A DNA stretch of 17,335 bases, from NCBI GenBank assembly GCA_046760985.1, contig JBHIFE010000019.1:1-17335 (forward strand), given 5' to 3'. How positions within the stretch are numbered: the first letter of the stretch is position 1; each line of letters begins with the position of its first letter. Below are positions 1 through 6,789 of this stretch, in pieces. The position numbers and the translations under genes were made by a program. This DNA is from JBHIFE01 sp046760985 (GTDB lineage Bacteria > Chloroflexota > Dehalococcoidia > Dehalococcoidales > RBG-16-60-22). The notes below the pieces were generated by a model that saw nothing but the letters and a program-made list of their open reading frames with translations, was not told the DNA's origin and did no database searches.

Positions 1-1
1 A

Positions 2-1405
2 TTTGAAGGCAAAGAAGTAGTCGGGACAAAAAAAGAATTCGCTATTTATCTAGCCGTCAACATCGCCATCGGTGTTCTACTCTATTTTCTGCTTGGGAAT
101 ATAAAACAGACCCTCGCCGGTACCATTTTCCTTGCTCTCGTCATTGGCACCCTTATGTTCTGGCGATTTAGGGTGGCTATTGCCTTTATCGGCATTGTCT
201 TGCTGCTGCTTACTGGAACCATAGACTTAAAGCATACCATTGAGTTTATGAGCCTGGACGTCATCCTCTTCTTAGTGGGAATGATGATCATTGTCGGAAT
301 CTTGAGACGGTCTGGGTTCTTCCGCTGGCTGCTGGCAAGAGGCTTACAACTTTCCAGATTTGAACCTAACCGGTTGATGCTCGTCATCCTGTTTCTGTCA
401 GCGTTAATGGCAGCCATGGTGGATGAGGTAACCTCCATACTTTTTGTAACGGCGCTGGTGTTAGACCTCTGCGACTTTTTTAAAGTAAAGCCGGTAAATT
501 ACGTTATATCAGTCGTATTAGCCACAAACATTGGTAGCTCTTGGACAGTTCTGGGAAACCCGATCGGGATTTTAATTGCACTCAGGTCAGGACTGACTTT
601 TGAGAATTTCTTGCAGACGGCTCTACCGATAGGTTTGGTCTCACTTGTCTCGCTTATGGTCATAATCTTGGTATGGCAAAGAGGAGACTTAAGACAACTC
701 AAAGCCAAGGTTGAAGCTGCATCGCCTGAGGAGCGAGCACGTTTCTTAGAAGAATTGACTGCGGGCAGGGATAGAAGACTTTTTAACGGTAGTGCTGCCA
801 TATTTATCGGTGTTATTTTTTTCCTTGCCCTTCATTACCGCTTGGAGCTGATGCTAGAACTGGAACATAATATCCTGCTTGTTGCCACCTCAATCACCGG
901 AGCTGGGATAGTAATGCTATGGCAGCGTCCCATCGCTCGGGAACTTCTTATGAGGGATGTTGACTGGTGGACTTTAGTATTTTTCATGTTCTTGTTTGCC
1001 AAAGCCGGTTGCCTCAAATATGTTGGGCTCACTGAAGTGATTTCCGATTCCTTAACTGCCCTCACTGGAGGTGGTGCCGCTCTTCTCATAGTACTGATTT
1101 TATGGATTTCGGGGCTCACCTCGGCAGTGATGGATAATGTAGTGGTGGTGGCTGCCTTTGTCCCAGTGCTTCAAGACCTCAGCCTACAAGTGGGGAGCAT
1201 GGTGCTCTGGTGGGCGCTTCTCTTTGGTGGTTGCTACGGCGGCAATATGACCATGGTAGGTTCCACAGCTAATATTGTGGCTCTGGGCATATTAGAGGAT
1301 AGAAAGAGTATTCATATGACCCTTAGCTACTGGATTAAGATTGGCTTGTGGGGCTCTCTGGTACCCATGACAATCGGAACGCTGGCACTCTTGATTATTA
1401 GCTAA
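2..1405 (+). CDS. Ion transporter superfamily permease (ArsB/NhaD/SLC13-like), 5'-truncated by window edge
   Basis: This is a polytopic inner-membrane protein. The reading frame is open from base 2 with no stop, so the true start lies left of the window; the first in-frame ATG (155) falls inside a hydrophobic helix and is not a credible start. About ten hydrophobic segments can be read. A conserved block with acidic residues in a membrane context (AAMVDEVTSILFVTALVLDL) and the following segment with NIGSSWTVLGNPIGI match the paired re-entrant NPIG-type signature of the ArsB/NhaD/CitMHS group. A second inverted-repeat copy is visible near the C-terminus (SAVMDNVVVVAAFVPV, then GGNMTMVGSTANIVALGI). 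Such proteins move anions or exchange Na+/H+. The substrate cannot be read from the sequence. It ends 51 bases before a tRNA gene. Family call is firm; function is open. Confidence 0.85.
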   Translation, partial: FEGKEVVGTKKEFAIYLAVNIAIGVLLYFLLGNIKQTLAGTIFLALVIGTLMFWRFRVAIAFIGIVLLLLTGTIDLKHTIEFMSLDVILFLVGMMIIVGILRRSGFFRWLLARGLQLSRFEPNRLMLVILFLSALMAAMVDEVTSILFVTALVLDLCDFFKVKPVNYVISVVLATNIGSSWTVLGNPIGILIALRSGLTFENFLQTALPIGLVSLVSLMVIILVWQRGDLRQLKAKVEAASPEERARFLEELTAGRDRRLFNGSAAIFIGVIFFLALHYRLELMLELEHNILLVATSITGAGIVMLWQRPIARELLMRDVDWWTLVFFMFLFAKAGCLKYVGLTEVISDSLTALTGGGAALLIVLILWISGLTSAVMDNVVVVAAFVPVLQDLSLQVGSMVLWWALLFGGCYGGNMTMVGSTANIVALGILEDRKSIHMTLSYWIKIGLWGSLVPMTIGTLALLIIS

Positions 1406-1411
1406 ATTAAA

Positions 1412-1440
1412 TTGCTCTTTCACTGGCTATATGCTATCAT
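1412..1440 (+). promoter_or_regulatory. Sigma-70-type promoter for tRNA-Arg and probably the por operon
   Basis: TTGCTC (1412-1417), a 17-base spacer, then TATCAT (1435-1440). The -10 matches the consensus in five of six bases. The predicted start near 1447 is about ten bases ahead of the tRNA. The -35 hexamer and spacer length are the same as in the promoter before tRNA-Pro. Confidence 0.6.
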
Positions 1441-1456
1441 CATTATAGGATCATAG

Positions 1457-1529
1457 GCCCCTGTAGCTCAGGTGGATAGAGCACCAGCCCCCGGAGCTGG
1501 GTGCGAGCGTTCAAGTCGCTCCAGGGGCG
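1457..1529 (+). tRNA. tRNA-Arg, anticodon CCG
   Basis: A full cloverleaf can be drawn. The acceptor stem GCCCCTG/CAGGGGC (1457-1463 with 1522-1528) is perfect, and the discriminator is G1529. The D stem is GCTC/GAGC (1466-1469, 1479-1482). The anticodon stem CCAGC/GCTGG (1484-1488, 1496-1500) encloses the loop CCCCGGA. The T stem is GAGCG/CGCTC around TTCAAGT. The anticodon at 1491-1493 is CCG, which reads arginine CGG codons. No CCA is encoded. Position 33 (base 1490) is C instead of the nearly universal U. Confidence 0.93.
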
Positions 1530-1554
1530 TTTTAACGTAAATCAGGAGAATAGG

Positions 1555-2124
1555 ATGATGGACACTACAAAACTTGTTGAGATTAGATGGCACGGTCGTG
1601 GCGGTCAGGGTTCAGTTACTTCGGCAGAATTAGTAGCCCGGGCGGCGATAAGTGAAGGTAAGTATGCTCAGGCTTTCCCTAGCTTTGGTCCAGAAAGAAG
1701 AGGTGCCCCGGTCCTCGCTTTTAACCGAATAAGTAGTACCGAGCCGATAAGAGTAAGAGCTGAAATCGAAGAACCAGATGTGGTAGTGGTGCTTGACCCG
1801 GGTTTACTTCGTATTGTGAATGTTACCTCGGGGCTTAAAGATGGCGGGGTGGTAGTAGTTAATACCATCAAAAAAGCCACACAAATTAGAAAAGAATTTG
1901 GCATTAACGGTACAATAGCGACGGTTGATGCTACCAGAATTGCCATGGAGCTACTAGGGGTTCCTATTGTTAATACCACTATGGCTGGTGCCCTAATAAA
2001 AGCTACTAATATCATCAAATTAGAATCTATGAATAAGCCAATAGAGGAACGTTTTGGTAGACTAGCTGAGCGAAATTTAAAAGCTATGGAAAGAGCTTAT
2101 CAAGAGACTTTGGTGGGAGAGTAA
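1555..2124 (+). CDS. porC: Pyruvate:ferredoxin oxidoreductase gamma subunit
   Basis: This is the gamma subunit (189 aa) of a four-subunit 2-oxoacid:ferredoxin oxidoreductase, which oxidises pyruvate plus CoA to acetyl-CoA and CO2, or runs in reverse, with ferredoxin as electron carrier. The N-terminal RWHGRGGQGSVTSAELVA (about residues 11-28) and the downstream FGPERRGAPVLAFNR are the typical gamma-domain signatures. An upstream GTG at 1501 is in frame but lies inside the tRNA-Arg. The ATG at 1555 (or the adjacent one at 1558) follows AGGAGA at 1544-1549 and is the better start. The stop is six bases before porD. Only 25 bases separate it from the tRNA, so it is probably co-transcribed with it. 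Pyruvate rather than another 2-oxoacid is inferred from overall similarity and operon order. Confidence 0.9.
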   Translation: MMDTTKLVEIRWHGRGGQGSVTSAELVARAAISEGKYAQAFPSFGPERRGAPVLAFNRISSTEPIRVRAEIEEPDVVVVLDPGLLRIVNVTSGLKDGGVVVVNTIKKATQIRKEFGINGTIATVDATRIAMELLGVPIVNTTMAGALIKATNIIKLESMNKPIEERFGRLAERNLKAMERAYQETLVGE

Positions 2125-2130
2125 TAATAA

Positions 2131-2451
2131 ATGGCTAAAGCTAAAACTCAGGCTAAAATTAAAGCTCCGGGTGAACTAACCTGGAAAGACCTGAATATTG
2201 GCTCAATAGTGACCGAGCCAGGAAATGCCAGCGAACTACGAACCGGAGACTGGCGGTCACAAAGACCAATTTTTGATTTTAGTAAATGTACCAGGTGTGG
2301 GCTTTGTTGGGTATACTGCCCTGAGGGCTGTTTTGAAGAGACTCCCGAGGGATATTTTGAACCCGATATGTATTACTGCAAAGGCTGTGGTATCTGTGCC
2401 ACAGAGTGTCCCCGAGATGTCATAACAATGGTAGAGGAGAAGGAGGAATAA
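2131..2451 (+). CDS. porD: Pyruvate:ferredoxin oxidoreductase delta (ferredoxin-like) subunit
   Basis: A 106-residue protein with two classic [4Fe-4S] motifs: Cys53, 56, 59 and 63 (CTRCGLCWVYCP) and Cys83, 86, 89 and 93 (CKGCGICATECP). It relays electrons from the TPP/Fe-S core to external ferredoxin. The N-terminal tail, rich in Lys and Ala, is followed by a conserved-looking WKDLNIGSIVTEPGN segment typical of PorD. A GGGAGAG ribosome site lies upstream of the ATG. Its TAA stop shares one base with the porA ATG (TAATG), so translation is probably coupled. Size and arrangement match the family. Confidence 0.93.
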   Translation: MAKAKTQAKIKAPGELTWKDLNIGSIVTEPGNASELRTGDWRSQRPIFDFSKCTRCGLCWVYCPEGCFEETPEGYFEPDMYYCKGCGICATECPRDVITMVEEKEE

Positions 2452-3626
2452 TGGCAAAAAAGACGGGAATGGAAGTCACCGAAGCTATTGGTGAGGCAGT
2501 CAAACTGGCTAATGCTGACGTTGTTGCTGCTTATCCGATTACTCCACAGAGTCATATTGCCGAACACCTCGCCGAGCTGGTGGCTGATGGTGAATTAGAC
2601 GCCACTTATATTCCTGTTGAATCTGAGCACTCAGCCATGAGTGCCTGCCTTGGCAGCTCGGCAGCCGGGGCTAGAACTTTTACTGCTACCTCCGGTCAAG
2701 GATTAGAGTTAATGCATGAAGTATTGTATGTTGCTTCATCCATGCGGCTACCAATAGTTATGGCAGTATGCAATAGAGCTCTATCAGCGCCATTGAGCGT
2801 CTGGGGCGACCATTCGGATGCGATGTCGGTTCGCGATACCGGCTGGATACAAATATTTGTCGAAAATGGTCAGGAGACTGTTGATAATGTCCTGTGTGCC
2901 TTCCGCATCGGCGAAGACCCGAGAGTGGTGCTTCCGGTAATGATTCATCTAGACGGATTCCATCTGTCGCACATGATTGAACCTGTAGTCTTCCCTGATC
3001 AGGATGAAGTGGACAAATTTATCCCCCCATATAAACACCCGTTGCCACTAAATCCGGATAAGCCGGTATCTATGGGGTGTTTTGGTGCCCCCTTCATCTA
3101 CTCAGAGGCAAAAAAGGCGCAGGAAGTAAACTTGGAAGCTTCTAAAGAGGTGATCCTTGAGGGCTGGAAAGCTTTTGGGGATACCTTCGGGCGTTATTAT
3201 TCCCCGGTGGAAAAGTATCGTACTGAAGGAGCTAGGGTTCTCCTGTTGATTATGGGAAGCTATAGTGAGACAGCAATGGCAGCTATAGACGAAATGAAGG
3301 ACGAAGGCAAGGAAGTTGGCTTGATAAGGATTCGTCTGTGGCGCCCCTTTCCCTTTACGGAATTTCGTGAGACGGTTAGAGATGCTGAGGTTCTTGTTGT
3401 AGTAGATAGAGCTCTTTCCTTTGGTGGACCTGGCGGACCAGTTTGTTCCGAGGTTAGGGCAGCCCTGTATACCGAAGGGAAGAAGCCAAAGGTGGTTGGC
3501 TTTGTTGGTGGCTTGGGAGGCAGACACATCACCGTAGACGGGTTCAAATATATGGTTGATAGAGGCGTAGAGATTTCTCGGAAAGGAAGCGAGAGTGAAT
3601 TTGAAATATATGGAGTGAGGGAATAA
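2451..3626 (+). CDS. porA: Pyruvate:ferredoxin oxidoreductase alpha subunit
   Basis: This is the alpha subunit (391 aa), which forms the pyrimidine side of the TPP site and part of the substrate pocket. The motif AAYPITPQSHIAEHLA lies at about residues 26-41, then VESEHSAMSACLGSSAAGAR and TSGQGLELMHE (about 80-90), all standard for PorA and its 2-oxoglutarate and 2-oxoisovalerate relatives. The C-terminal half holds the domain II signature (LIMGSYSETAMAAIDEM; VVVDRALSFGGPGGPV). The reading frame extends upstream to 2406, but the ATG at 2451, with AGGAGG four bases ahead (2441-2446), is the start. The stop TAA overlaps the porB ATG by one base. Confidence 0.94.
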   Translation: MAKKTGMEVTEAIGEAVKLANADVVAAYPITPQSHIAEHLAELVADGELDATYIPVESEHSAMSACLGSSAAGARTFTATSGQGLELMHEVLYVASSMRLPIVMAVCNRALSAPLSVWGDHSDAMSVRDTGWIQIFVENGQETVDNVLCAFRIGEDPRVVLPVMIHLDGFHLSHMIEPVVFPDQDEVDKFIPPYKHPLPLNPDKPVSMGCFGAPFIYSEAKKAQEVNLEASKEVILEGWKAFGDTFGRYYSPVEKYRTEGARVLLLIMGSYSETAMAAIDEMKDEGKEVGLIRIRLWRPFPFTEFRETVRDAEVLVVVDRALSFGGPGGPVCSEVRAALYTEGKKPKVVGFVGGLGGRHITVDGFKYMVDRGVEISRKGSESEFEIYGVRE

Positions 3627-4582
3627 TGGAAGACTATGTTAAGATTGGTCGTCATGAGATAACCAAAGACGAGCCTTTTGCTCCCGGTCATCGTGCTTGT
3701 ATTGGCTGCGGTCAATCTCTAGCGGTGAGGTTAACCTGTAAAGCAATAGGGCGGAATAGCGTTATTGTTTGTGCCACTGGTTGCATTGAGGTGTATTCAT
3801 CACCACTACCTTATACCTCCTGGCGTGTTCCCTGGATTCATACTCTGTTTGAAAATACAGCAGCGGTAGCTTCGGGCATAGAGGCAGGCTTAAGAGTCAT
3901 GAGACGGAAGGGCAGAGGACCAAAAGAGAAGGTTAATGTGGTGGCTATAGCTGGTGATGGTGGTACCAGTGATATTGGAATACAGGCGCTATCCGGAGCA
4001 TTAGAGAGAGGACATGACTTTGTTTACATCTGCTTTGACAACGAAGCCTATATGAATACCGGAATTCAGCGGTCTTCAGCTACCCCCTATGGTGCCTCAA
4101 CTACCACTCAGCCTGCTGGTAAGGTGACTATTGGGCAGATCACGTGGAAGAAGAATTTGCCGGCTATTGCTGTTGCTCATGATATCCCATACGTAGCTAC
4201 TGCTTGTCCCAGTTATCCCTTTGATTTGTTGAACAAAGTAACCAAGGCAGTGGAAACTCCTGGTCCAGCTTATATTCATGTCTTGTCAGTTTGTCCCACT
4301 GGCTGGAGATGCCCTACTGACATAACTATTCAGATAGGTCGCTTGGCAACACAGACGGGGGTATTCCCATTATATGAAGTGGAGGATGGGCAATATAAGC
4401 TGAACGTTGACCCCCCGCAGCTTAAACCAGTCAGCGAATATCTGAAACTTCAGGGCAGGTTCAGGCATCTATCTGAAGAAACCATAAATCAGATTCAAGA
4501 GAGAGTAACTAAAGAATACGCCAAGCTTAAGGAGAGGTGTAAAAAGCCTGAAGCTAGCCCAACCCAGCAGGCGAAAGAATAG
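3626..4582 (+). CDS. porB: Pyruvate:ferredoxin oxidoreductase beta subunit (TPP-binding)
   Basis: This is the beta subunit (318 aa). It carries the TPP diphosphate/Mg motif, which begins at GDGGTSDIG (about residues 110-118) and runs to FDNEAYMNTGIQ (about 137-148). Cysteines for the proximal [4Fe-4S] cluster are visible at 25 and 28 (ACIGCGQ), 53 (CATGC) and in the C-terminal SVCPTGWRCP segment. The start is coupled to the porA stop, behind a GAGTGAGGGA purine stretch. It is the last gene of the operon. The C-terminal tail (from about residue 290) is charged and lysine-rich, and probably extends beyond the core domain. Confidence 0.95.
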   Translation: MEDYVKIGRHEITKDEPFAPGHRACIGCGQSLAVRLTCKAIGRNSVIVCATGCIEVYSSPLPYTSWRVPWIHTLFENTAAVASGIEAGLRVMRRKGRGPKEKVNVVAIAGDGGTSDIGIQALSGALERGHDFVYICFDNEAYMNTGIQRSSATPYGASTTTQPAGKVTIGQITWKKNLPAIAVAHDIPYVATACPSYPFDLLNKVTKAVETPGPAYIHVLSVCPTGWRCPTDITIQIGRLATQTGVFPLYEVEDGQYKLNVDPPQLKPVSEYLKLQGRFRHLSEETINQIQERVTKEYAKLKERCKKPEASPTQQAKE

Positions 4583-4588
4583 AACGTA

Positions 4589-4630
4589 CAATTATTCCCC
4601 CTGACTGCTGGAGGTTTGGACCAATAATTG
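4589..4630 (+). other. Inverted repeat after porB (possible transcript 3' end or operator)
   Basis: Arms CAATTATT (4589-4596) and AATAATTG (4623-4630) are perfectly complementary, separated by 26 bases. There is no following T run, so it is not a standard intrinsic terminator. It sits just after the por operon and partly upstream of the tRNA-Pro promoter. Its role is unknown and it could be chance. Confidence 0.3.
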
Positions 4631-4637
4631 ACTGGGG

Positions 4638-4666
4638 TTGCTCCTCAATGGACGCTTTGCTATACT
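4638..4666 (+). promoter_or_regulatory. Sigma-70-type promoter for tRNA-Pro
   Basis: TTGCTC (4638-4643), a 17-base spacer and TATACT (4661-4666, five of six matches) end eight bases before the mature tRNA. It has the same -35 and spacing as the tRNA-Arg promoter. Confidence 0.6.
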
Positions 4667-4673
4667 TCAACTG

Positions 4674-4751
4674 CGGGGTGTAGCGCAGTCCGGTCAGCGC
4701 GCATGGTTTGGGACCATGAGGTCGGAGGTTCAAATCCTCTCACCCCGACCA
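4674..4751 (+). tRNA. tRNA-Pro, anticodon TGG, with encoded CCA
   Basis: The acceptor stem CGGGGTG/CACCCCG (4674-4680, 4741-4747) has the C1-G72 pair and A73 typical of bacterial tRNA-Pro. The D stem is GCGC/GCGC. The anticodon stem CATGG/CCATG (4702-4706, 4714-4718) surrounds TTTGGGA, giving anticodon TGG at 4709-4711. The T stem GGAGG/CCTCT (one G-T pair) surrounds TTCAAAT. CCA is encoded at 4749-4751, unlike in the tRNA-Arg gene of this window, so CCA encoding is mixed in this genome. Confidence 0.95.
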
Positions 4752-4785
4752 TAGCTTCAAAGACGAAATATATAAGAGCCTAATT

Positions 4786-5694
4786 CTAGACAACGACCTT
4801 TAATACCGCCGGTAAGACATAAAAGCGAGCTGGTAGTTCACCTAGTAGCTCGCCATCAGCTTGAAGTGACACCGACTCCGTGGAGCGTATCTCCACCTCT
4901 CTCGCTCTTTTCATGGTGACTTTGGGATGGGTTAGGTGAGTACCTTTGTAAACTCGTGGCAATGACCAGAGAAGGTCTGGCTTGCTCAAATCACCTATTA
5001 TTAAGACATCAAGCAGACCATCAGTAAGGTCAGCATCAGGCGCAGCAAACATACCTCCTCCCCCATACTTGCCGTTACTCATCAAAACGGTGCAGACCTT
5101 TCTTTCTGTTGCTTCACCATCCACTATAAGGGATATCTTCTTATTCTTATAAAATAAAAGAGTGGTGAATAATCCCATAAGATAGGGAGCAGTATTACCT
5201 AGAGCTTTAAACTTTTGGGTAGTGGTCTTAACTATCTCAGCATCAAACCCTAGACCAGCAAAGTTTACGAATAATCGCTTCGCCGTCTGACCAGCACTCA
5301 TGTACTCAATGATACCAACGTCCACAGCGAGCTTTCTTGGGTGAATAAGACATTGGCAGGCTTCTTGGTAAGCGCGAGGTATGCCGATGGTGCGAATGTA
5401 ATCACGACCTGTTCCCGTGCTTATGATGCCTAGCATTATATCGGCAATGTTACCCGCATCATATAAGCCATTAACAATTTCATTTATGGTGCCGTCGCCA
5501 CCTACGGACACCACTAGCTCATATCCCTTCTTGGCGGCTGATTTGGCGAGTTCTATGGCATGCCCGGGAGCTTCAGTCAAAACATGTTCAAAATGTAGCC
5601 CCAAGCTTTTCAGCAAGCCCATGATTTGAGGCCATTTCTTGGCGGTTCTGCCAGCGCCAGCAACTGGATTGACAATCAGATGCGCATAAGACAA
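4786..5694 (-). CDS. Diacylglycerol kinase-family lipid kinase (YegS/DgkB-like)
   Basis: A 302-residue soluble lipid kinase of the DAGK catalytic-domain family, which phosphorylates diacylglycerol or a related lipid at the membrane. The nucleotide-binding signatures are clear: NPVAGAG (residues 9-15), VSVGGDGTINEIVNGL (about 63-78) and the family GTGND site, here GTGRD (about 94-98). The C-terminal part has the typical beta-sandwich with SNGKYGGGGMFAAPDADLTD and ends with LQADGELL. The start is TTG at 5694, with AGGAGAG about eight bases upstream; no in-frame ATG is suitable. It stands alone with its own promoter, its 3' end facing tRNA-Pro. Lipid substrate unknown. Nearby glycan genes are suggestive but divergently transcribed. 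Confidence 0.88.
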   Translation of the reverse strand: MSYAHLIVNPVAGAGRTAKKWPQIMGLLKSLGLHFEHVLTEAPGHAIELAKSAAKKGYELVVSVGGDGTINEIVNGLYDAGNIADIMLGIISTGTGRDYIRTIGIPRAYQEACQCLIHPRKLAVDVGIIEYMSAGQTAKRLFVNFAGLGFDAEIVKTTTQKFKALGNTAPYLMGLFTTLLFYKNKKISLIVDGEATERKVCTVLMSNGKYGGGGMFAAPDADLTDGLLDVLIIGDLSKPDLLWSLPRVYKGTHLTHPKVTMKRAREVEIRSTESVSLQADGELLGELPARFYVLPAVLKVVV

Positions 5695-5726
5695 ATGCTC
5701 ACTCTCCTGGATTTATAATTATCCAC

Positions 5727-5755
5727 ATAATAAAGCCTAAAGGGGACGAGGTCAA
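5727..5755 (-). promoter_or_regulatory. Promoter of the lipid kinase gene
   Basis: Read on the minus strand, TTGACC (5755-5750), 17 bases, TATTAT (5732-5727). Each hexamer differs from consensus by one base. The leader to the TTG start would be about 26 nt. Confidence 0.7.
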
Positions 5756-5778
5756 TAGACAATGTGGTCTGAATTACC

Positions 5779-5808
5779 TTGCTTTTCTGAGTCGGGGTAG
5801 GTTACAAT
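5779..5808 (+). promoter_or_regulatory. Promoter of the UDP-sugar epimerase/dehydrogenase pair
   Basis: TTGCTT (5779-5784), 18 bases, TACAAT (5803-5808, five of six matches). It lies back to back with the lipid-kinase promoter in the 165-base divergent intergenic region. The leader to the start codon would be about 45 nt. Confidence 0.55.
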
Positions 5809-5859
5809 AACAGCTAGTTAAGGTGCCCTTGGGACACTGATTTTGCGGAAATGTGCCAA

Positions 5860-6789
5860 ATGGAAAAAGTAATTGTTACCGGTGGGGCGGGGTTTATTGG
5901 CTCTCATCTTGCTGAAGAGCTAGTCCGAAGGAGCTATCAGGTTACTATCCTTGATGACCTTTCCACTGGCAGAATGGAGAACATAGCTGAGCTGCTTAAG
6001 AAAGATAACGTTCAGTTTATTCACAACAGCATTACCAATTTTCCACTGCTTAAAAAGCTTTTCCGGGGTGCTGCTTATGTCTTTCATCAGGCTGCCCTTC
6101 CCAGCGTCCCTAGAAGTGTGGTAGACCCTTTGGCTACCAACGAAGTAAATCTCACCGGAACACTTAATGTGCTTCTGGCGGCAAGGGATAATAAGGTTAG
6201 GAAGGTAATCTATGCCTCATCGTCTTCAGTCTATGGCGATACTCCCACTCTCCCCAAAAGGGAAGACATGGTACCCTGTCCTCAATCTCCCTATTCCGTG
6301 AGTAAGCTGGCTGGGGAATATTACTGCCAAGTTTTTCAAGAGGTTTACGGGCTTGCCACCGTTTGTTTAAGATATTTCAATGTCTATGGTCCTAGGCAAA
6401 ACCCAGATTCTCAATATGCTGCGGTCATCCCTAGATTTATGAAGTGGGCATCTGAAGGAAGCCCGCTTATAATTTATGGTGACGGTGAGCAAACCAGAGA
6501 CTTTACCTTTATCGCCGATGCAGTAAAGGCAAATATTCTCGCTGCTGAGAGCAGTGCCAGTGGAGTTCTTAACATTGGTCGGGGTGAAAGCATCACTATC
6601 AATGAGCTAGCTAGACTTATTATCAAGCTTGTTGGGAATAAGGTTAAGTTGGTTCACCAAGAGCCAAGAGAAGGAGATATAAGGCACAGCCTGGCGGATA
6701 TTTCTAAGGCTAAAGCCTTCGGCTATCAACCGAAATACAATTTGGAAGAGGGACTGGGGGAGACCAGGAAGTTTTACCATGAGGTATGA
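5860..6789 (+). CDS. NAD-dependent UDP-sugar 4-epimerase (extended SDR, WbpP/TviC-like)
   Basis: An extended short-chain dehydrogenase/reductase of 309 aa. It has the Rossmann NAD motif GGAGFIG (residues 8-14), the Ser triad SSSVYG (about 120-125) and the catalytic Tyr145-x3-Lys149 (YSVSK). The stretch after the active site (LRYFNVYGPRQNPDSQYAAVIPRF) resembles UDP-GlcNAc or UDP-GlcNAcA 4-epimerases more than GalE. The frame opens at ATG 5851, but a GCGGA purine site directly abuts that codon and is about nine bases before ATG 5860, so 5860 is preferred. It overlaps the downstream dehydrogenase by 11 bases, and the pair WbpO/WbpP or TviB/TviC is a known partnership for making UDP-GalNAcA. Exact substrate is inferred. 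Confidence 0.87.
   Translation: MEKVIVTGGAGFIGSHLAEELVRRSYQVTILDDLSTGRMENIAELLKKDNVQFIHNSITNFPLLKKLFRGAAYVFHQAALPSVPRSVVDPLATNEVNLTGTLNVLLAARDNKVRKVIYASSSSVYGDTPTLPKREDMVPCPQSPYSVSKLAGEYYCQVFQEVYGLATVCLRYFNVYGPRQNPDSQYAAVIPRFMKWASEGSPLIIYGDGEQTRDFTFIADAVKANILAAESSASGVLNIGRGESITINELARLIIKLVGNKVKLVHQEPREGDIRHSLADISKAKAFGYQPKYNLEEGLGETRKFYHEV

Noticed and set aside
1501..1554. GTG start at 1501 for porC
   Set aside because: It would put 18 codons inside the tRNA-Arg gene; ATG 1555/1558 has a proper ribosome site.
3102..3715. Overlapping minus-strand ORFs of 141 and 151 residues within porA/porB
   Set aside because: Both are antisense to strongly conserved por coding sequence and show no domain features.
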